A stretch of DNA of 10,525 nt from SIAJ01 sp036266155 (GTDB lineage Bacteria > Planctomycetota > Planctomycetia > Gemmatales > Gemmataceae), in the NCBI GenBank assembly GCA_036266155.1, contig DATANR010000232.1, positions 1 through 10,525 on the forward strand. Reading direction: 5' to 3'. Below are positions 1 through 5,600 of this stretch, in pieces. The translations under genes and the position numbers were made by a program. The notes under the pieces were generated by a model, which did no database searches, was not told the origin of the DNA, and saw only the letters and a list, made by a program, of their open reading frames with translations. Within the stretch, counting starts at the first letter, position 1. Each line of letters begins with the position of its first letter.

Positions 1-40
1 GGCCAGCGTCGCCCACGCGTACCAGGTCTTCAATTCTCAT
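1..40 (-). CDS. Start of a hypothetical gene running off the left edge
   Basis: On the minus strand an ATG at 40-38 opens a frame that reads MRIEDLVRVGDAG before the window ends, so only 13 residues are visible. The start is supported by a GGAGGCG ribosome binding site about 3-6 bases upstream. It overlaps the end of the preceding 54-residue gene by 11 bases in another frame, an arrangement typical of translationally coupled neighbours. No family can be assigned from so short a piece. The short Leu-Val-Arg-Val segment would suit a small beta-rich fold, but that is only a guess. Confidence 0.5.
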   Translation of the reverse strand, partial: MRIEDLVRVGDAG

Positions 41-194
41 CGTCGCCTCCGAAATACGAGGAAGGCAGATCGGAGCCGCCATCGTCGTGGAACCGGTCGA
101 TTTCGATTTGCCTAACGAAGGGGGTGCCGTCCGAAGGCTCAAGAAGTATCTCGATTGAGTAGGGCGGTGGAAGCCATCCGTCGAAACCTGCCAT
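30..194 (-). CDS. Small hypothetical protein, 54 residues
   Basis: This minus-strand frame encodes an acidic 54-residue protein beginning MAGFDGWLPPPYSIEILLEPSDG and ending in an Asp/Glu-rich tail (GGDDEN). I chose the ATG at 194-192 over an upstream in-frame ATG because a strong AAAGGAG ribosome binding site lies 6 bases before it. It overlaps the next minus-strand gene at its 3' end by 11 bases, so the two are probably co-translated. It has no signal peptide, membrane segment or recognisable motif. The alternating hydrophobic pattern (SIEILLEP, FVRQIEIDRF) suggests a small beta-strand protein. The family is not recognised and the function is unknown. Confidence 0.5.
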   Translation of the reverse strand: MAGFDGWLPPPYSIEILLEPSDGTPFVRQIEIDRFHDDGGSDLPSSYFGGDDEN

Positions 195-348
195 CTCGGA
201 TCTCCTTTCGGCGGAAGCCACAATCCCCTCGGACGATCAACGTAAACGGGGAATTGCCTCCGCCAATCCCACGGTACTCATGGGAATGCCAGAAGTACAA
301 CGAGGCAGCCCCACTTGCGATCCAGAACAACGCGATTGCGACTCGCAT
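139..348 (-). CDS. Possible small single-pass membrane protein
   Basis: A minus-strand frame from the ATG at 348 encodes 69 residues. They begin with a hydrophobic stretch (MRVAIALFWIASGAASLYFW) that would make one membrane segment or an uncleaved signal anchor, followed by a basic tail (CGFRRKEIRDGRFRRM). A GTG at 366 gives an alternative start with a more basic N-terminus (VTRKNF). Hand-counted third-position GC over 60 codons from that GTG is about 67%, consistent with coding. Against it, no good ribosome binding site is visible, and its 3' end overlaps the 54-residue gene by 56 bases, so the true end may have been lost or the frame may be fortuitous. It points away from the XRE regulator, with only about 35 bases between the starts. 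Confidence 0.33.
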   Translation of the reverse strand: MRVAIALFWIASGAASLYFWHSHEYRGIGGGNSPFTLIVRGDCGFRRKEIRDGRFRRMASTALLNRDTS

Positions 349-383
349 GAAATTCTTGCGAGTCACGTTGTAAGGAGTCACCC

Positions 384-1151
384 ATGGTGACAAAGCCCTC
401 AAACAACTCGCGTCACCAAGCGCATGCCAAGAAAATCCGTCAGCTCCGAATGGCCTTGGGACACTACCAGCACGAACTCGCAGAATTAGCGGGCGTAAAC
501 AAAAAAACTGTCGAGAACATGGAGGCAGGGCGCCGTGCTACTTGGAAATGCCTGCAAAAAGTCGCGAAAGCGTTAAAGACCACTCCCGAGGATCTGATCG
601 TTAACGAAGAAACTGCCGCCCTTCTCGGACTGAACGGTTCCGGGATTGTGCGTTGTTATGAGCGCTTGGACGGGAGGGCCTTCGAGCAGCTACTTTTGCA
701 GCAGCCCACTGGGCCAGTGGTCATCGTTAACACGTGGATCGAGAATTTTCGGGACATCTGCGGCCTGCTTACAGCCGCATTGTCCAAGACGTCGGGACTC
801 AAAATCGACCTTTACCAATTGAATCCGGATGCTCCGATTGTCAAGCAACGGGCTCTGGAACTTGACAGCGATGTCGCCAGTCGCATTCGAGGTGAAAACG
901 AGAAGATCAAGGATTTTGTCGATGATCTGATACCGGAGCAGCGGATTCAAGTGACGGAACATTCTCTCGACTTTATACCGAAGTTTTCCCTCTACATGGT
1001 TGGCGATCAAGGGCTCGTCGGATTCTACTGGCCATCTAAGACAGCCGTCAGCAAGCCCCAACTTCACATCCGCGGGCGAACGGGATTCTTTGCCCTGGAG
1101 GTTTGGAGCTATTTAGAGTCCATACATCGTCCTCCGACAGCAGACGAATAA
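384..1151 (+). CDS. XRE-family regulator with C-terminal PLD-like/sensor domain
   Basis: Predicted cytoplasmic DNA-binding regulator of 255 residues. Residues about 13-72 form an XRE/Cro-type helix-turn-helix: KKIRQLRMALGHYQHELAELAG is the helix 1-2 region, VNKKTVENMEAG the recognition helix, and the LKTTPEDLIV end is typical. Residues about 108-250 form a separate alpha/beta domain: VVIVNTWIENF, then KIDLYQLNPDAPIVKQRALEL, then LYMVGDQGLVGFYW, then PQLHIRGRTGFFALEVWSYLESI. This order (strand, helix, 'L..P....R', late 'P.L.IR..' and aromatic helix) resembles DUF5919/phospholipase-D-like regions fused to XRE domains. No HxK motif is visible, so a catalytic role is unlikely. The ATG at 384 has AAGGAG 6 bases upstream. 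The HTH is confident; the C-terminal assignment is tentative. Its regulatory targets are unknown; the adjacent genes are natural candidates. Confidence 0.85.
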   Translation: MVTKPSNNSRHQAHAKKIRQLRMALGHYQHELAELAGVNKKTVENMEAGRRATWKCLQKVAKALKTTPEDLIVNEETAALLGLNGSGIVRCYERLDGRAFEQLLLQQPTGPVVIVNTWIENFRDICGLLTAALSKTSGLKIDLYQLNPDAPIVKQRALELDSDVASRIRGENEKIKDFVDDLIPEQRIQVTEHSLDFIPKFSLYMVGDQGLVGFYWPSKTAVSKPQLHIRGRTGFFALEVWSYLESIHRPPTADE

Positions 1152-1210
1152 AACGAGTGAATATTATCTCATAGTGGGTTAGTATCCGGGCTAGACAATT
1201 TGAAATCGCA

Positions 1211-1230
1211 AGGAGGCGATTGCATGATTG
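1211..1230 (+). promoter_or_regulatory. Ribosome binding site with conflicting ATG and TTG starts
   Basis: A near-perfect AGGAGG lies at 1211-1216. The ATG at 1224 has ideal spacing (7 bases) but reads only MIDG before a TAG at 1236-1238. The TTG at 1228, 11 bases from AGGAGG, opens the long frame that gives the family-typical MTDSDALLAA. The TTG is therefore the only visible start for the next gene, unless a small insertion or sequence error has shifted the ATG out of frame. Confidence 0.6.
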
Positions 1231-2013
1231 ACGGATAGTGACGCGTTACTTGCGGCCATCGCCGCCAACCCGGATGATGATGCACCGAGACTGATCTATG
1301 CGGATTGGCTCGATGAGCACGGTGATCCAGCACGTGCCGAATTCATTAGAGTGCAGATCGCTCTCACCCGCATCTCTGTCGATGATCCAAATCGTCATGT
1401 ATTGAAACTTCGCGAGAAAGCACTTCGCAAACGAAATCGCAATGATTGGCTTCGACCTTTGAGTGATTTGGGTTGGGATGGGGAACGCTTCAGTCGCGGG
1501 TTCGTGACCACGGCGAGGCTGGTGCAGGAAATCGATATTCCAACTCCAACGTCTGAATTTGCCGGCGTGAATTGTCTTTTTCTGAGTTACACGAAACTGA
1601 CCGATGCTGGACTTCGTGATCTTGCCAGCTGCCCTCAGTTGGCCGGTGTGCGGGTGCTTCATCTGTCGCGCACTTGCATAACAGACTCCGGCATTCAGGC
1701 GATTACGGGCTCGCGGAGTTTTCAGAAACTGTCCTGTCTGCATGTGCAAGGAGTGAAACTGAAGCAAATCGGCTTGCAGGCCTTAGCTACATCCAGTTCT
1801 TTGGCCGAGTTGAAAACAATTTGGATAGACGACCGGGACTTATTTATTGCTGCGCTCCGCAAGGCGCGTACCGATGCGAAGGAAACCGGCTCATCCACTC
1901 CCTTGCCGGCCTTAGAATCCGTTTGGCGCGGAGCACTACCTGACGATCTACTTCCATTTGCCAAACGAGTCGAACTTAGTGGCTCTGCTGACAGAGTTCC
2001 GCGTCACCGATAG
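1228..2013 (+). CDS. TIGR02996-domain protein with leucine-rich repeats
   Basis: 261 residues. Residues 1-46 (MTDSDALLAAIAANPDDDAP, then RLIYADWLDEHGDPARAEFI) are a textbook TIGR02996 'repeat-companion' domain, which in Gemmata-type planctomycetes sits in front of repeat regions. After a basic linker (LREKALRKRNRNDWLRPL) come about three degenerate leucine-rich repeats around residues 110-205: VNCLFLSYTKLTDAGLRDL, VRVLHLSRTCITDSGIQAI and LSCLHVQGVKLKQIGLQAL. Such proteins are thought to be protein-binding scaffolds; no enzymatic motif is seen. The start is a TTG, argued in the RBS entry. It lies 76 bases after the XRE gene on the same strand, so co-transcription is possible. The C-terminus (ELSGSADRVPRHR) is short of a final repeat cap, so it may be truncated relative to longer relatives. 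Confidence 0.8.
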   Translation: MTDSDALLAAIAANPDDDAPRLIYADWLDEHGDPARAEFIRVQIALTRISVDDPNRHVLKLREKALRKRNRNDWLRPLSDLGWDGERFSRGFVTTARLVQEIDIPTPTSEFAGVNCLFLSYTKLTDAGLRDLASCPQLAGVRVLHLSRTCITDSGIQAITGSRSFQKLSCLHVQGVKLKQIGLQALATSSSLAELKTIWIDDRDLFIAALRKARTDAKETGSSTPLPALESVWRGALPDDLLPFAKRVELSGSADRVPRHR

Positions 2014-2125
2014 TAAAGAACAATTTGGTTAAAACTCGGACAGTTGCGTTGCCGACGTGCTCAGTGTGAATCGCTGCATTCCCTGTCCGGGGAGGGGAGT
2101 CTCTTCAAGTCACTCTTGTTTTTGC

Positions 2126-2143
2126 GGGAACCGACCGGTTCCC
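2126..2143. repeat. 8-bp palindrome GGGAACCG-AC-CGGTTCCC
   Basis: Two perfect 8-base arms (GGGAACCG and CGGTTCCC) are separated by two bases. G-rich sequence at about 2089-2100 (GGGGAGGGGAGT) and C-rich sequence just after the palindrome (ACTCCCTCCCCTCC, 2144-2157) can extend it into a larger imperfect foldback. The two-base spacer fits a dimeric protein operator better than an RNA hairpin loop. Confidence 0.6.
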
Positions 2144-2173
2144 ACTCCCTCCCCTCCGAAAAACGCAGGCGGT

Positions 2174-2221
2174 AGCCAGCATGCCAACAAGAAAGGTAGC
2201 AAGCACGTAAGCATGCTGGCT
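2174..2221. repeat. 11-bp inverted repeat with 26-base loop, plus short direct repeat
   Basis: AGCCAGCATGC at 2174-2184 is the exact reverse complement of GCATGCTGGCT at 2211-2221. The left arm overlaps one copy of a short direct repeat: GGTAGCCAGCA at 2171-2181 and GGTAGCAAGCA at 2195-2205 differ at one base. A further GCAAGC/GCTTGC pair offers an alternative fold. It may be a protein-binding site or a structured RNA; the role is unknown. Confidence 0.55.
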
Positions 2222-2271
2222 TGCAAACATGATGACGAAGGCAGGTGAAGCCCCGAGCCAAGGACAATACA

Positions 2272-2285
2272 GGGGGAGCACCCCC
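2272..2285. repeat. Small hairpin GGGGG-AGCA-CCCCC
   Basis: A perfect 5-bp GC stem with a four-base loop lies immediately before the larger 2288-2376 inverted repeat. No T-run follows, so it is not a standard intrinsic terminator. Confidence 0.4.
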
Positions 2286-2287
2286 GA

Positions 2288-2376
2288 AATGTCAAGGATT
2301 CCCGCGAGCGGCGGCGGATCGATCTTCCGCGCTCCCAAAGCCTCGCTTGTGCAGACCGCCCGCCGTCCTTGACATT
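2288..2376. repeat. 11-bp inverted repeat AATGTCAAGGA / TCCTTGACATT
   Basis: The left arm at 2288-2298 and the right arm at 2366-2376 are perfectly complementary, enclosing 67 bases that can themselves fold (GCGG...CCGC and GAGCG...CGCTC around a GATCGATC core). Each arm contains TTGACA reading outward (minus strand on the left, plus strand on the right), so the arms could also act as divergent -35 boxes. However, no good -10 box follows on the plus strand. It is a candidate structured RNA, transposable-element end or origin component. Confidence 0.5.
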
Positions 2377-2406
2377 CCTTCCCCCCGTTTCATGATTTCC
2401 TCTGTT

Positions 2407-2431
2407 CCGGTTGGTTTTGCAACCGAACCGG
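2407..2431. repeat. Hairpin CCGGTTGGTT-TTGC-AACC(G)AACCGG
   Basis: A 10-bp stem with a single bulged G and a four-base loop. It shares the CCGGTT/AACCGG core with the palindrome at 2126-2143, which hints that the same protein could bind both. No T-tract follows, so an intrinsic terminator is unlikely. Confidence 0.5.
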
Positions 2432-2619
2432 GGATTTATGAAGAAGACCCCCGAGCGACGGTCCCGGCGAGCGAGGGAATCTCTCGATCTTTCTTGCCTG
2501 ATAGATGACCATGTTCATCGGTGCGAAACACCGCGTACCCTGTCGGGCGAGAAACAATTCTGAATTCAGTTCATCCCTTCGTTGCGTCTCATCTCGTCGC
2601 ATGACGACCTACAAACCTG

Positions 2620-2648
2620 TTGGCTTGTCATTCAAACTGAGTTAATAT
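2620..2648 (+). promoter_or_regulatory. Possible sigma-70-type promoter for the methylase-helicase
   Basis: TTGGCT (2620-2625) and TAATAT (2643-2648) are separated by 17 bases, each matching the consensus at four of six positions. Transcription would begin around 2655, just upstream of the ATG at 2678. That would exclude the longer in-frame start at 2582. Planctomycete promoters are poorly defined, so the call is weak. Confidence 0.3.
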
Positions 2649-2677
2649 CAACGGATTCGTATTTGAATGATTTGATT

Positions 2678-5600
2678 ATGGCACGGAAGCCGCCTTCATT
2701 TAGACAGCCCACTCTGTTCCCGTCTGGTCCAGACGAACCGACGCTGCCTGAAGACGTTGGCGCCGCCGTTCCGGATGGAGATCAAAATGTACAAGACACT
2801 CGTGTTGCAGTTACTGAGAGAGCGCCCGAAACTCCACGACTACCTCAAGAAGAGCGGCACGCTTCTCCAGGCAATGGAATTACAGGCAATAGAACTGAAG
2901 AGCCACCACGCAACCTACAAGGACGTGATCGACAAGATGAAGCCGGGAAGCGATTCGAGCCAGGTGGCGGCAGAGGCCCTGGAGTTGGCGCTGCAGGACT
3001 TGCGGGACCGATTGCCGAACGAAATTCCGGCGGACAGCAACGAGCCAATCTCCCTCGACAAAATTATGGCGTATCTTCGCGGACAAACTCCGCCAGGCTG
3101 AACAAGCAACGCAGCCGGCCACCGCCTGGACTCTACGACAACCTCCCCGAACGTGAAACCGAAGAACCGCCGAAGCACGTCGAACCAGTTCCCGTTCTCG
3201 ACCCTATAGACGCAGTCGCTGAACCCAAATCTCTTGCATCACCAATTTCGAGTGGCGAGAAGGCCAAGGCCCGCGACATCATCGCGGCTTTGCGAGTCTT
3301 GAAGCGTGCCGAGCATGAAAAGCGAGCCGTCACGCCCGAGGAAAGACAATCGCTAAGCCGGTTCGCTGGGTTCGGGCCGGTCGCCCTCTCAATCTTCCCT
3401 GATCCCGTCACCGGAAAGTTCAAGGATGCAAGCTGGCAGTCGCTCGGCGAAGAACTGAAATCCCTGCTTTCGCCCGAGGAATATGACAGCGCGAAGCGAA
3501 CAACGTTTAACGCTTTCTACACGTCACAAACTGTCATTTCGGCGATGCACTCGGCCATCGAGCGCATGGGCGTGTCGGCGGGCGCCACGGTCCTGGAGCC
3601 CGGCTGCGGGACCGGAAACTTCATGCAGTATGGCCGACCCGGCTTACGATTTGTCGGCATCGAGATGGATTCCTTAAGCGGCCGCATTGCGAAATTACTA
3701 CACCCGGACCACGACATTCGTATAGAGAATTTCCGTGACTCGCGACTCGCTGAAAATAGTTGTGACGGCGTCATCGGCAATGTTCCGTTCGCGGAACTGA
3801 AACTTGAGCATCGCGGACAGAAGTGGAGTCTCCACGATTACTTTTTTGCCAAGTCGATCGATGCCCTAAAACCCGACGGCATTTTGGGATTGGTGACAAC
3901 TCACTTCACGCTCGACAAGCAAAACGCCGCAATACGTGAGTACCTTGCCGGCCAAGCGGACTTCGTCGGAGCGATTCGCTTGCCCGCCGACGCATTCAAG
4001 CGTGAAGGCACCAGTGTCGTAACCGACATCGTGTTCCTTCGACGCCGCGCCAAAGGCGAACCGGCGAATCACATCGACCCTGCCTGGCTGGAAACCCAGC
4101 CCATTGATATCGACGGAACACAGATTCCGATCAATTCTTACTTCATCAACCATCCAGAAATGGTCTTAGGCAACTGGAGCCGCAAGGACCGGCTCTACGA
4201 CGCCGGCTACAGCCTCGTCAGCAATGGTGAGCTTGTCGAACAGCTTCGCTCATGTGTCGCAAGACTTCCGGAATTCAAACCCCGCAAGGTTGCGGTAGAC
4301 CAAGGCGAACCGCGTCCTTCCTTCACGCCCCCGCCAGCGGATGCGCATATCAGCGAAGGCAGTTTCTTCGTTCGCGCCGACCGCGTGATTTGCCAGATGG
4401 TGAATGGCCAGGCCGAGACTGTGACCTACGGCGGCACACTGTTGAAAACCGGGGTCGGCGCCACAATGACGGGCAAACGCCTCGCTTCTCTGATCGGCCT
4501 CCGCGACCACGCTCGCCGAGTCCTCTTATCGCAGAACGAGGGTTGGCCAGAAGAGCATCGAGCCGAGGCCCGCAAAGAATTGAACCGTGCCTATGACCAG
4601 TTCGCCCGTAGCTATGGACCAATTAACAAGACTACTTTCGGATCGACGTCGGAAGGCGGAGCCATCCGCCGCATACCCAACTTGGTGAAATTCCGCGAAG
4701 ACCCGGACTCCATGTTGGTCATGGCACTCGAGGAGTACGACGAGACGACCGGCAAGGCGGCCAAGGCCGCGATCATGAAGAAGGACGTGGTCGGCAAGAA
4801 GCCGCCTGTCACTTCGGTTGCCAGCGCCGAGGAAGGCTTGCTCGTGTCGCTGAACCAACGCGGCAAGGTCGATCTCCCCTTCATCGCCGAGTTGTACGGC
4901 AAGCCCCTCGACGCGATTTGGGAGGAACTCGGCGACCTGATTTATCTCGACCCCGAGACCGACGAGGTCGTCACCGCCGACGAATATCTCTCGGGCAATG
5001 TCCGGGCCAAGCTCGTCGAAGCCGAAGCCGGCGGCGAGCCACGCAATGTCGAGGCACTTCGCCAAGTGCAGCCCGAGGATGTTCTTCCCGGCGACATCGA
5101 CGGCAACCTTGGCGCCCCGTGGATTCCAGAGACGGACATCCAAGCTTTTGCGTGCGGATTGTTCCGGGTTGAGCCCAATGCAATCAAAGTCGGGCAACTG
5201 AAGAAGGACGCCGTCTGGAGTATCGAGGCGGATTACGCCGCCGAAAAATCGGTCGCAGCAACCTCTGAGTTCGGCACCGGGCGTGCCAACGGCACCTGGC
5301 TGCTTGAACTGGCCCTCAACATGAAAACCCCGGTGATTTACGACACCATTAATCACGGCGACCGCGAAGAACGGGTGACGAATCAAGAGGAGACGCTCGC
5401 CGCGAGAGAGAAGCAGAAACAGATCAAGGAACGGTTCCGCTCGTGGCTGTTCAGCGATCCGGATCGAACGGAGCGTTTAGTCCGGGTTTATAACGACACT
5501 TACAACAATCTCCGTCCCCGCGCCTTCGACGGTTCACATCTCGACTTCCCCGGCATGAATCAGACGGTAAAGCTGCGATCACATCAGGAGGATGCGATCT

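Larger units (their letters stand above)
2014..2619 (+). other. Non-coding stretch rich in inverted repeats
   Basis: About 600 bases without a convincing gene. The frames that are open here give Pro/Ser/Arg-rich or Cys/His-rich products with no ribosome binding site. The stretch holds a dense run of palindromes, annotated separately: 2126-2143, 2174-2221, 2272-2285, 2288-2376, 2407-2431 and a small CGGTG/CACCG hairpin at 2519-2533. Such density, next to a DarB-like methylase-helicase gene of the kind carried on mobile elements, could mark a replication or transfer origin, a partition site or a structured RNA. The sequence alone does not decide between these. Confidence 0.5.

Noticed and set aside
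690..1067. Minus-strand 125-codon open frame
   Set aside because: It is fully inside the XRE regulator gene, whose frame is clearly coding.
2272..2285. Intrinsic terminator after the LRR gene
   Set aside because: The GC hairpin has no following T-run and lies over 250 bases beyond the stop codon.
2126..2431. CRISPR array or tRNA gene in the palindrome-rich stretch
   Set aside because: The repeats are inverted, unequal and unevenly spaced, with no regular direct repeats and no cloverleaf or CCA end visible.
2245..2508. 87-codon GTG-started open frame
   Set aside because: It runs through several palindromes, lacks a ribosome binding site and has a Pro/Arg/Ser-rich composition.
2582..2677. 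Upstream in-frame ATG at 2582 as the start of the methylase-helicase
   Set aside because: Residues before MARKPPSF look unlike protein, there is no ribosome binding site, and a possible promoter lies between 2582 and 2678.
3040..3101. Programmed -1 frameshift joining the nested gene to the giant frame
   Set aside because: The frame relation would allow it, but no X XXY YYZ slippery heptamer in the right phase or a downstream pseudoknot was identified; kept only as a possibility under the CTGA finding.
4526..5386. Minus-strand open frame of 286 codons inside the methylase-helicase gene
   Set aside because: The plus frame here encodes conserved family sequence, including DEYLSGNVRAKL; the antisense frame is a by-product of GC-rich third positions.
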